The notes under the pieces are model-generated. The model ran no database searches. It was not told the DNA's origin and saw only the letters and a program-made list of their open reading frames with translations. From contig DKNG01000172.1 in the NCBI GenBank assembly GCA_002470185.1, forward strand, positions 1,243 to 8,424: 7,182 nt of DNA, given 5' to 3'. Position numbers and translations under genes: made by a program. Origin of the DNA: Arcobacter sp. UBA7394. Its GTDB lineage: Bacteria > Campylobacterota > Campylobacteria > Campylobacterales > Arcobacteraceae. Shown piece by piece: positions 1 to 5,649 of the stretch (its first letter is position 1; each line of letters opens with the position of its first letter).

Positions 1-135
1 CCATTGAAATATCTCTACTAACTCACTAGCTTCTACACTAAGTGCCATTGATAAATTTTTTGGATTATGAAACTCTTCCCAATTTCTATCATCTGAAAAT
101 TGCAAAATTATTTTTTTTATGTTTTCTATGTCCAT
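1..135 (-). CDS. MazG/dCTPase-like nucleotide pyrophosphohydrolase, 5' part only
   Basis: Reading leftwards from an ATG at 135-133, the frame stays open for 45 codons to the window edge, so the C-terminal part is missing. The start has a good Shine-Dalgarno (AAGGGAG, about 147-141). The peptide carries the N-terminal signature of the all-alpha MazG-like / DCTPP1 (RS21-C6) family: W19, then F22-H23-N-P-K-N-L, then A31-L-S-V-E35-A-S-E38-L, ending F43-Q44-W45. E35 and E38 are the first half of the metal-binding ExxE...ExxD motif; the second half lies outside the window. Members hydrolyse (d)NTPs, often dCTP or modified dCTP, to the monophosphate and pyrophosphate, cleaning the nucleotide pool in the cytoplasm. 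Substrate choice cannot be read from this fragment. It is divergent from dksA. Family assignment is fairly secure, exact substrate is not. Confidence 0.85.
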   Translation of the reverse strand, partial: MDIENIKKIILQFSDDRNWEEFHNPKNLSMALSVEASELVEIFQW

Positions 136-148
136 TGCTACTCCCTTG

Positions 149-179
149 CTGTCATTATGGATTATAATTCTGTCATTAT
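149..179. repeat. 10-bp direct repeat CTGTCATTAT x2, candidate operator
   Basis: CTGTCATTAT occurs perfectly at 149-158 and 170-179, 21 bp apart start to start, close to two helical turns. The two copies bracket the minus-strand -10 box at 161-166: one falls over the expected start site and the other just upstream of the -10. The second copy also sits where a -35 element would be for the + strand TATAAT at 193-198. The placement suits a regulator binding two adjacent sites on one DNA face. The repeat is seen directly; the operator role is inference. Confidence 0.4.
161..166 (-). promoter_or_regulatory. -10 box for the pyrophosphohydrolase gene
   Basis: On the minus strand the sequence is a perfect TATAAT, about 26 nt upstream of the ATG at 135. 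This gives a short leader of roughly 19 nt that holds the Shine-Dalgarno. No convincing -35 is visible, which is normal for sigma-70 promoters of Campylobacterota. Confidence 0.5.
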
Positions 180-192
180 AAATAGTCTTATA

Positions 193-219
193 TATAATAT
201 ATATTAAAAAGTATATAAT
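193..219 (+). promoter_or_regulatory. dksA promoter region with two TATAAT boxes
   Basis: Two perfect TATAAT hexamers lie at 193-198 and 214-219 ahead of dksA (ATG at 245). The second would give a leader of about 19 nt, the first about 40 nt. The stretch is nearly pure A/T, so one box may be incidental. The ribosome binding site AAGGAG at 232-237 lies 7 nt before the ATG. Confidence 0.45.
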
Positions 220-244
220 TATAAAATAAGTAAGGAGAAAACTT

Positions 245-613
245 ATGGCAAGCGAAAGACAAATAGAAGATCTAAAAATTATATTAGAAGAAAAGAAAGA
301 ACAGATTCTAAGTAATATTAATGGAAGTAGAAATAATATTGATGAATTAAAAGGTCAAGAAATTAATGATGATTTAGATTATGCTGAACTTGTTAGTGAT
401 TCTTTTACAGAAGGGATGATTGCAAATCATCAGCTAGATGAATTAGAGCAAATTGAAGCTGCATTAAAGAGAATTAAAGATGGAGATTATGGTAATTGTG
501 ACATGTGTGGAATTACTATTCCTATTGGAAGATTAAAAGCTAAACCATTTGCTAGATATTGTACTGAATGTAGACAAGCTTATGAAAATGAGCAAAGTAA
601 AAAAAGCAGTTAG
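245..613 (+). CDS. dksA: DksA/TraR-family zinc-finger transcription regulator
   Basis: This 122-residue protein has the layout of DksA. An N-terminal coiled coil (about 1-75) carries D42-x-x-D45-x-A47 at its turn, equivalent to the DxxDxA tip with which E. coli DksA reaches into the RNA polymerase secondary channel. A four-cysteine zinc finger follows: C85-x2-C88, 17 residues, C106-x2-C109. DksA works with (p)ppGpp to alter initiation at stable-RNA and amino-acid biosynthesis promoters. At 122 residues it is shorter than E. coli DksA (151) and lacks much of the N-terminal segment, as I recall for Campylobacter DksA. The start is fixed by AAGGAG at 232-237. The gene appears monocistronic, between a divergent promoter region and its own terminator. 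Keeping both acidic tip residues favours true DksA over a TraR-type short homologue. Confidence 0.88.
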   Translation: MASERQIEDLKIILEEKKEQILSNINGSRNNIDELKGQEINDDLDYAELVSDSFTEGMIANHQLDELEQIEAALKRIKDGDYGNCDMCGITIPIGRLKAKPFARYCTECRQAYENEQSKKSS

Positions 614-621
614 TATAATTT

Positions 622-654
622 AAGTTAAGAGTTTTAACTCTTAACTTTTTATTT
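622..654 (+). terminator. Rho-independent terminator of dksA
   Basis: A perfect 10-bp stem (622-631 with 638-647) encloses a 6-nt TTTTAA loop and is followed by TTTATTT. It starts 8 nt after the dksA stop. The convergent lipoprotein gene ends at 653, so the hairpin is also just downstream of it. On the minus strand, however, the bases after the stem are AAATTATAC with no T run, so it is a weaker terminator in that direction. Confidence 0.8.
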
Positions 655-1639
655 ATGGAAGAGTTATATAATCTTCATCAAAATAAACTTTATTGTCAAT
701 TACAATAAGTCTATCTTCATTATTAAAATCAAATTCATAGATTTCATCTCTTGCAAATTCTTCATCTATATTAATAATATAACCTTGTGATTCAATTGCA
801 TATAATGAATCAGTATAAGCTAATGCATTTATTTTTGAGTACTGATATTTCTTTTTTGCTACTTCAACTAAACTTGATGTTAATTTTATAATTTGACCAT
901 CTATAGTTGCTACATATACAAACTCACCATTAACAATCACATCTCTAATTTCATACTCTTTTGCTAAAATTTCTTTTGTTGAAATTGATACAATTTTATT
1001 AGGTGTTGCAGTAATTAGTGTTTGTGAATCTTTTAAAACATCTAAGAATATGATATTGTTAAATTGCCCTTTTGGATCAACTGCAATATTTTTAACTGAT
1101 TCATTATTTAGTGATGAAACAATAATAACTTTGCCATTTAATGTTGGAAATAGTATTAGATTTCCCATAAAATAAGGGTTTGTGATTCTTGAATCATTAG
1201 CAAGTGAACTTTGTAAATACTCTTTGTATAAAGTTTTTTTAGTATTAATATCTATTAATTCAATAGAATTATCAGAATAAACTAAAGCCAATTTTTCATC
1301 TTTAAGTGCAGCTGCAACTACAACATTTTTAACTAAGATTTCATTCTTTCCAATAAGAACGCTATCTTTATTATTTGTTGCAATTACATCACCTTCATTA
1401 GTAAGGTTAATAAAATCAAAGTTTTCAGGTAACTTGAATTTTGATACACCATATTGTGTAATTACAGTTCCATCTTCTAATGTAGCACCAATTCTATTCA
1501 TAGATTTGATAGTATCAGATAGATCTTTTTTCTCAACTTTTAATTCATCATTTACATCTTCTGGTTCAAAATATTTTTTATTTGAACACCCTGTAAATAA
1601 AAAAAGAGCAGTTAATGAAATTAATAAATATTTCATCAT
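653..1639 (-). CDS. BamB/YfgL-like beta-propeller outer-membrane lipoprotein (putative)
   Basis: The 328-residue product starts with a lipoprotein signal: MMK, a hydrophobic core, and a lipobox F15-T-G-C18, so C18 is the expected lipidated residue. The mature part is mostly predicted beta-strand. It repeats a D/N-G/x-hydrophobic turn and strand near residues 56, 90, 123, 167, 213, 246 and 284, spaced about 30-45 residues, as in PQQ/WD-like propellers. E. coli BamB, an eight-bladed propeller of the BAM outer-membrane assembly machine, is somewhat longer (392). The gene follows a YfgM-like gene with a 6-bp gap, the same order as E. coli yfgM-bamB, which is the best argument for the name. The Shine-Dalgarno AAGGA (1647-1643) overlaps the upstream stop, suggesting translational coupling. 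It lies 3 nt from the first ATG and 6 nt from the second (1636-1634), so the true start may be the second. Lipoprotein and propeller fold are fairly sure; a role in BAM is inference. Confidence 0.6.
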   Translation of the reverse strand: MMKYLLISLTALFLFTGCSNKKYFEPEDVNDELKVEKKDLSDTIKSMNRIGATLEDGTVITQYGVSKFKLPENFDFINLTNEGDVIATNNKDSVLIGKNEILVKNVVVAAALKDEKLALVYSDNSIELIDINTKKTLYKEYLQSSLANDSRITNPYFMGNLILFPTLNGKVIIVSSLNNESVKNIAVDPKGQFNNIIFLDVLKDSQTLITATPNKIVSISTKEILAKEYEIRDVIVNGEFVYVATIDGQIIKLTSSLVEVAKKKYQYSKINALAYTDSLYAIESQGYIINIDEEFARDEIYEFDFNNEDRLIVIDNKVYFDEDYITLP

Positions 1640-1645
1640 TTATCC

Positions 1646-2227
1646 TTATTTTGTAAGTAAGTAATGTTTTAGCAAACTTGATAACTCATAAGCTTTTGAA
1701 CTTTGAGGAATTAAATTTAATGCTGTTTTAGCGTCTTTGAATTTACCTTCATTAGCTAATAATAAAGCCTTATTAAATATTGCAAATTCTTTTAATAAAA
1801 AATCATTTTCCATTGATAAATTACCTAAATCAGTAATACTTTTTTTCTCTAAAGCTTTTTGATATAAAGCTAATTCTTTTAAGTATTTAATTTGTACATC
1901 TACAGTTTTATTCTCTTTTTTTGCTTGTAAGAAAAGTGCTACATTATATAAACTTTTATTAGTTTCTTTTAATGTCGCTAATGCATCTTTGTCATTTGGG
2001 TTTAAAATTATTTTATCAAAAGCAATATTTGCTTTGATTTTATTTTCATCTTCCATATAACTATTAACACTAAACGCAATTGCAAGTACTATAATAAGCC
2101 CACCTACACCTAAAATCAGTGACTTAAATTTTTTGTAAAATCTTTCAACTTTTACGAATCCTTCAAGGAACTTTTCTTCGCTGTTTAATTCATCTTTTAC
2201 AAAATTTACATTTTCTTTCATACTCAT
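1646..2227 (-). CDS. YfgM-like TPR membrane protein
   Basis: The 193-residue protein has a charged cytoplasmic N-terminus (1-35), one membrane helix (about 36-57, rich in G, L, I, V) and an alpha-helical C-terminal domain. By the family topology that domain lies in the periplasm. It reads as degenerate TPR-like helices, with A-L-L-L-A-N-E-G-K-F near 154-163 a typical TPR-style turn. Size and topology match YfgM (206 residues in E. coli), an inner-membrane protein that associates with SecYEG and the chaperone PpiD in periplasmic folding. The start at 2227 has AAAGAGG (2243-2237) 9 nt upstream; an in-frame ATG two codons later has poorer spacing. It is the first gene of a minus-strand operon with the lipoprotein gene and is divergent from ctpA. 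The order parallels yfgM-bamB. Assignment rests on topology and context more than on sequence motifs. Confidence 0.6.
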   Translation of the reverse strand: MSMKENVNFVKDELNSEEKFLEGFVKVERFYKKFKSLILGVGGLIIVLAIAFSVNSYMEDENKIKANIAFDKIILNPNDKDALATLKETNKSLYNVALFLQAKKENKTVDVQIKYLKELALYQKALEKKSITDLGNLSMENDFLLKEFAIFNKALLLANEGKFKDAKTALNLIPQSSKAYELSSLLKHYLLTK

Positions 2228-2303
2228 TGTGATTAACCTCTTTATAAACTAGTTGATATGTTACAAAAGTTTTAATAAAATCTTACTTTTATAAACTTTT
2301 TTG

Positions 2304-2309
2304 TATAAT
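2304..2309 (+). promoter_or_regulatory. -10 box of the ctpA-pur cluster
   Basis: A perfect TATAAT preceded by a T run and TTG lies 31 nt before the ctpA ATG, in the 113-bp divergent spacer with the yfgM-like gene. The T-rich stretch upstream fits the promoter style of Campylobacterota. For the minus-strand operon I see only a weak candidate (TAACAT, 2263-2258). The ctpA ribosome binding site is AAAGG at 2327-2331. Confidence 0.5.
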
Positions 2310-2340
2310 ATATCTTTATAAATTTTAAAGGTCATAATAA

Positions 2341-3633
2341 ATGAAGAAACTAATCCTAGCCTCGTCAATTGCGTTAGTTTTATCTCAAAGTTTGTTTGCA
2401 AAGCAGATTTCTCAAGAAGAGCAACAAACTAGATTCGAATCATTATCAAAATTAACTAAAGTAATCGGTACTGTTGAAAAGTATTACGTAGATGATATTA
2501 AATTGCAAGAGATTGTTGATAAAGCTTTAAAAGGCTTAATGCAAGAATTAGATGCACATTCATCATATTTAGATACTAAATCATCAAAAGAAATGAATAT
2601 TCAAACTAAAGGTGAATTCGGTGGTCTTGGTATTACTGTTGGATTAAGAGATGGTGCATTAACTGTTATTTCTCCAATTGATGGTACTCCAGCTTTTAAA
2701 GCCGGTGTAAAATCTTCAGACATTATTTTAAAAATAAATGACAAAGCTACTCTAAACATGACTTTAGATGATGCTGTCTCAATTATGAGAGGAAAACCAA
2801 AAACTGACATTACACTTACTGTTGTTAGAAAAGGTGAAACAAAACCTCTAAAAATCAAAATCACTAGAGATATTATTAAGATTCAATCAGTATTTTCAAA
2901 AAAGATTGAAAAAGAAGAACTTTTATACATTAGAATTTCAAGTTTTGATTCTAAAGTAACAGAAAAACTACAAGAGGCAATTAAAAATAACAAAGATACA
3001 AAAGGTATTATTCTAGATCTTAGAAATAATCCAGGTGGTTTATTATCTCAAGCTATTGGAGTAGTAGATGCTTTTGTAGACAATGGTGTAATTGTTTCTC
3101 AAAAAGGTAGAAGTGTTGAAGATGAAGAGAAGTATGATGCAAGTTCATTTAATACTATCTCAAAACTACCTATGGTTGTCCTTGTAAATGGAGGTTCTGC
3201 CTCAGCATCAGAGATTGTATCTGGAGCCTTACAAGATCACAAAAGAGCTATTATCATTGGTGAAAAAACTTTTGGTAAAGGTTCAGTTCAAGCGGTACTT
3301 CCAATAAACAAAGATAGAACAGAAAATATTAAATTAACAATTGCAAAATATTATTTACCAAGCGGTAGAACAATTCAAGCAAAAGGTGTAACTCCTGATG
3401 TTATTGCCTATACTGGAAAAGTAACTGAAGAAAAAGATTCAGAGTTTAAAATAAAAGAAGCTGATCTAAAAAAACACCTTGAAGGTGAACTTGAAAAAGT
3501 TGACGGTGAAAAAGTAAAAAAAGAGACAAAAAAAGATGATGACAAAATCATCACTAAAGAACAAATAAATGATGATAATCAATTAAATACATCAATTGGT
3601 ATTTTAAAATCATTAATAATTTTTAATAAATAA
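2341..3633 (+). CDS. ctpA: C-terminal processing peptidase CtpA (S41 serine protease)
   Basis: This 430-residue exported protease begins with a signal peptide (MKK, hydrophobic core, likely cut after L-F-A20). A PDZ domain covers about 91-173, opening with G-E-F-G-G-L-G-I-T-V, which usually recognises hydrophobic substrate C-termini. The S41 catalytic domain follows. The active site is visible: S288 in G-G-S-A-S-A-S-E, K313 in T-F-G-K-G-S-V-Q, and Q317. The Ser-Lys spacing of 25 and Lys-Gln spacing of 4 match the triad of E. coli Prc. D226-L-R-N-N-P-G-G-L is another family hallmark. Residues after about 360 form a Lys/Glu/Asp-rich, probably flexible tail. The enzyme should act in the periplasm, trimming or degrading envelope proteins. 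It heads the + strand cluster, and purC begins 11 bp downstream. It is divergent from the yfgM/bamB-like operon, another envelope-maintenance unit. Confidence 0.95.
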   Translation: MKKLILASSIALVLSQSLFAKQISQEEQQTRFESLSKLTKVIGTVEKYYVDDIKLQEIVDKALKGLMQELDAHSSYLDTKSSKEMNIQTKGEFGGLGITVGLRDGALTVISPIDGTPAFKAGVKSSDIILKINDKATLNMTLDDAVSIMRGKPKTDITLTVVRKGETKPLKIKITRDIIKIQSVFSKKIEKEELLYIRISSFDSKVTEKLQEAIKNNKDTKGIILDLRNNPGGLLSQAIGVVDAFVDNGVIVSQKGRSVEDEEKYDASSFNTISKLPMVVLVNGGSASASEIVSGALQDHKRAIIIGEKTFGKGSVQAVLPINKDRTENIKLTIAKYYLPSGRTIQAKGVTPDVIAYTGKVTEEKDSEFKIKEADLKKHLEGELEKVDGEKVKKETKKDDDKIITKEQINDDNQLNTSIGILKSLIIFNK

Positions 3634-3644
3634 TAGGAGACTAA

Positions 3645-4598
3645 ATGAAAATAAGTGAAATTGTAGCACTTGGTCTTTGGCCAGAATCAAAGAAAACTAC
3701 AACTCAAAAGGGTATTTCTGAGTTAGAAGACTTAGGATATAATTTATTCTATATTGGTAAAAATGCTGATTTATACACATGTCCAGGTGATGATGCAAAA
3801 GTATTATTAGTAAGAAGTGATAGATGTTCAGTATTTGATATTCCATTAAATCTTGAAATTGATGGAAAAGGTGTTTCTCAAACAACTATTTCTAACAATG
3901 GTGCAGCATTTGCTAAGGATTCAGGTATTAGAACAGCAATTCTTTCTGAGAATGTTGATTCATCTTTAAGTATAGCACCTAGATGTCAAATCATGGAACT
4001 ATGTAAACCTTTAGAATCTGAAATTGATGGAGAAGTTGTTCAATTCGAATTTATCTTCAGAAACTATTTAACAGGTTCTTTATTTGAAGCTTGTAAAACA
4101 GGTAATGATCCTTATGGATTAGATTTATCTTCAGACTTAGCTCAATGGCATAAATTTGAAACACCAATTTTCACACCTACAACTAAAGGGATTAAAGATG
4201 AACCTTTAAACTCTGCAACAGTTAGAGAAGTTTTCCCTGAGATTATTTCATCTATGGAAAAATTATTCAAAGATTTTACTAAATTTGCTGAAGACAATGG
4301 AATTGTTGTTGTTGATACTAAATTTGAAATTTTTATTAACTCTAAAGGTGAGTGGGTTCTTGGTGATGAAGTATTAACACCTGAAAGTTCAAGATTTATT
4401 GCTAAAGAAGATTTCGATGCAGCTAACTATATTTCAATGGATAAACAAATCTTAAGAGATTTCGGTAAAGCTAATGATTGGAAAGAAAAATCAAAAGCAT
4501 TAAATGCAGGTGAAAAGTTAGATGTAGATGTTCCAGATTCAATAAAAAATGGAATTCTAGATGGATATAATACTATTCTTAAAAGATTAGGTAAGTAA
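3645..4598 (+). CDS. purC: SAICAR synthetase, long form
   Basis: Phosphoribosylaminoimidazole-succinocarboxamide synthase joins CAIR and aspartate using ATP to make SAICAR, a late step of de novo IMP synthesis, in the cytoplasm. Visible signatures are G38-K-N-A-D-L-Y (nucleotide-binding loop), R57-S-D-R-C-S-V-F-D (substrate binding), R139-N-Y-L-T-G-S, I175-F-T-P-T-T-K-G, D224-T-K-F-E and D241-E-V-L-T-P-E-S-S-R-F. At 317 residues it is much longer than the 237-residue E. coli enzyme. Its C-terminus (M266-D-K-Q-I-L-R-D-F, then P297 to the Y-N-T-I-L-K end) matches the long form seen in yeast Ade1. The first 30 residues before the nucleotide loop are less typical. AGGAG at 3635-3639 sets the start, 11 bp after ctpA. 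Function is secure; the long type at this locus is worth noting. Confidence 0.95.
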   Translation: MKISEIVALGLWPESKKTTTQKGISELEDLGYNLFYIGKNADLYTCPGDDAKVLLVRSDRCSVFDIPLNLEIDGKGVSQTTISNNGAAFAKDSGIRTAILSENVDSSLSIAPRCQIMELCKPLESEIDGEVVQFEFIFRNYLTGSLFEACKTGNDPYGLDLSSDLAQWHKFETPIFTPTTKGIKDEPLNSATVREVFPEIISSMEKLFKDFTKFAEDNGIVVVDTKFEIFINSKGEWVLGDEVLTPESSRFIAKEDFDAANYISMDKQILRDFGKANDWKEKSKALNAGEKLDVDVPDSIKNGILDGYNTILKRLGK

Positions 4599-4604
4599 AT
4601 AATA

Positions 4605-4628
4605 GAAGAAAACAGCAATGTTTTCTTT
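4605..4628 (+). other. Hairpin 1 in the purC-purS spacer
   Basis: AGAAAAC at 4607-4613 pairs with GTTTTCT at 4620-4626. One more A-T pair and a G-U pair extend it, around a 6-nt AGCAAT loop, beginning 6 nt after the purC stop. The bases after it (TGTCT) are not a real T run, so it is a poor intrinsic terminator. It may protect the purC 3' end or attenuate transcription. Confidence 0.5.
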
Positions 4629-4630
4629 GT

Positions 4631-4655
4631 CTAAACTACCTAAAGGTGGTTTTAG
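4631..4655 (+). other. Hairpin 2 in the purC-purS spacer
   Basis: CTAAACTACC (4631-4640) folds on GGTGGTTTTAG (4645-4655) around a 4-nt TAAA loop. This gives about ten pairs with one U-G and one bulged T. It is more GC-containing than its surroundings and stands 2 nt after hairpin 1. No T run follows, so termination is unlikely. It lies directly before a TATAAT and about 33 nt before the purS start. Either an RNA element or a DNA inverted repeat for a regulator is possible. Confidence 0.5.
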
Positions 4656-4656
4656 A

Positions 4657-4662
4657 TATAAT
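4657..4662 (+). promoter_or_regulatory. Possible -10 box for purS-purQ
   Basis: A perfect TATAAT lies 26 nt before the purS ATG, giving a leader of about 20 nt with Shine-Dalgarno GAAGG at 4678-4682. The inverted repeat 4631-4655 would cover the -35 to -14 zone. Such hexamers are common in AT-rich DNA, so this is tentative. purSQ could instead be transcribed only from upstream. Confidence 0.35.
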
Positions 4663-4688
4663 CCCAAAAAATAAATTGAAGGTAATAA

Positions 4689-4934
4689 ATGAAAGCAATT
4701 GTAAACGTAGCATTAAAACAAGGTGTTCTTGATGATCAAGGTAAAGCGACTCATCACGCTTTAGATACTTTAGGATTTAAAGAAGTAGTTAAAGATGTAA
4801 GAATTGGTAAACAAATCATTATTGAACTTAACGCATCTGATGAAGCTGCAGCTAAAGAAGAAGTTGCAAATATGTGTGAAAAATTACTTGCAAATACAGT
4901 AATTGAAGATTACGATATCGAAATAGTAGGTTAA
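4689..4934 (+). CDS. purS: FGAM synthase small subunit PurS
   Basis: The 81-residue product is a typical PurS. It has L9-K-Q-G-V-L-D-D-Q-G-K (family: LK.GVLD.QG), A24-L-D-T-L-G-F-K-E-V, the R38-I-G-K motif, and the end L66-L-A-N-T-V-I-E-D-Y. PurS dimers bridge PurL and the glutaminase PurQ in the multi-subunit formylglycinamidine ribonucleotide synthase, step four of purine synthesis. Its presence means the organism uses the PurSLQ complex and not the single-chain PurL of E. coli, so a small PurL should be encoded elsewhere. It is separated from purQ by 1 bp, so the two subunits are very likely made from one message. Confidence 0.96.
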   Translation: MKAIVNVALKQGVLDDQGKATHHALDTLGFKEVVKDVRIGKQIIIELNASDEAAAKEEVANMCEKLLANTVIEDYDIEIVG

Positions 4935-4935
4935 T

Positions 4936-5607
4936 ATGAAAATTTCAGTATTACAATTTCCCGGTACTAACTGTGAATATGATACACAATATGCTTTTGA
5001 AAAACTTGGAGCTGATGTAGAAATTATTTGGCATAAAGATAAAAACATTCCAGAAGATACTGATTTATTAGTTATCCCTGGTGGATTCTCATATGGAGAT
5101 TATTTAAGATCTGGTGCAATTGCTAGATTTGCTAATATTATGGAATCTGTTCAAGCATATGCTGCTAAAGGTGGAAAAGTATTAGGAATTTGTAACGGAT
5201 TCCAAATTTTACTTGAAGCTGGTTTATTACCAGGTGCAATGAAAAGAAATGATTCATTACATTTTATTTCAAAATTCAATAATTTAAAAGTAATCGATAA
5301 TGATAACGTATTTTTATCTTTACTTAAAAAAGATGAAACAGTTAACATCCCAGTTGCTCATCATGATGGTAACTACTTTATTGATGAAAAAGGTTTTAAT
5401 GAACTTGAAGCAAATGGTCAAATTTTATTAAAATACTGTGATGAAGAGGGTAATACTACTAACATCAATGGTTCTGTTGCAAATATTGCTGGTATTTGTA
5501 ATAAAGAGAAAAACGTATTTGGTTTAATGCCTCATCCAGAAAGAGCTATTGAAAAGCTTTTAGGTTGTGACGATGGTGTTAGAATGCTAAAAGGTTTTTT
5601 ACAATAA
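4936..5607 (+). CDS. purQ: FGAM synthase glutaminase subunit PurQ
   Basis: This 223-residue class I glutamine amidotransferase releases ammonia from glutamine and delivers it to PurL for conversion of FGAR to FGAM. The N-terminus is typical (V5-L-Q-F-P-G-T-N-C), followed by V46-I-P-G-G-F-S-Y-G-D and the nucleophile C86 in G84-I-C-N-G-F-Q. The remaining catalytic residues H200 and E202 sit in L197-M-P-H-P-E-R-A. Length fits the stand-alone PurQ of PurSLQ systems. The start is 1 nt after the purS stop and its weak ribosome binding site (GTAGG, 4926-4930) lies inside purS, which suggests translational coupling that keeps the two subunits in balance. A strong terminator begins at its stop codon. 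Confidence 0.97.
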   Translation: MKISVLQFPGTNCEYDTQYAFEKLGADVEIIWHKDKNIPEDTDLLVIPGGFSYGDYLRSGAIARFANIMESVQAYAAKGGKVLGICNGFQILLEAGLLPGAMKRNDSLHFISKFNNLKVIDNDNVFLSLLKKDETVNIPVAHHDGNYFIDEKGFNELEANGQILLKYCDEEGNTTNINGSVANIAGICNKEKNVFGLMPHPERAIEKLLGCDDGVRMLKGFLQ

Positions 5608-5634
5608 AGAGATAGCTTAAGCTATCTCTTTTTT
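5606..5634 (+). terminator. Strong intrinsic terminator after purQ
   Basis: Positions 5606-5631 are a perfect 26-bp palindrome: an 11-bp stem with a TTAA loop, followed by further T residues and then ATTAA. The stem starts inside the purQ stop codon. On the minus strand an A-rich arm gives a similar T tail, so it could work both ways, but no minus-strand gene runs into it. It splits the ctpA-pur cluster from the next gene only 15 nt before that gene's ATG. Confidence 0.88.
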
Positions 5635-5649
5635 ATTAACTGAGATATT

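Noticed and set aside
1434..1664. Open frame of 76 codons on the + strand, opposite the lipoprotein gene
   Set aside because: It lies antisense to the signal-peptide and N-terminal region of a well-supported gene, has no ribosome binding site and has no recognisable protein features.
2241..2324. Three near-copies of TTTATAAACT in the yfgM/ctpA spacer (2241, 2288, 2315)
   Set aside because: The spacing is irregular (47 and 27 bp), the third copy is imperfect, and the region is so A/T-rich that such matches are expected. I would not call an operator.
2601..2864. Minus-strand open frame of 87 codons inside ctpA
   Set aside because: It is antisense to the conserved PDZ region. Its composition is explained by the codons of the real gene, and there is no promoter or ribosome site.
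4599..4688. Purine riboswitch between purC and purS
   Set aside because: The two hairpins stand side by side. There is no closing stem that would make a three-way junction and none of the conserved purine-aptamer loop bases, so a known riboswitch class is not supported.
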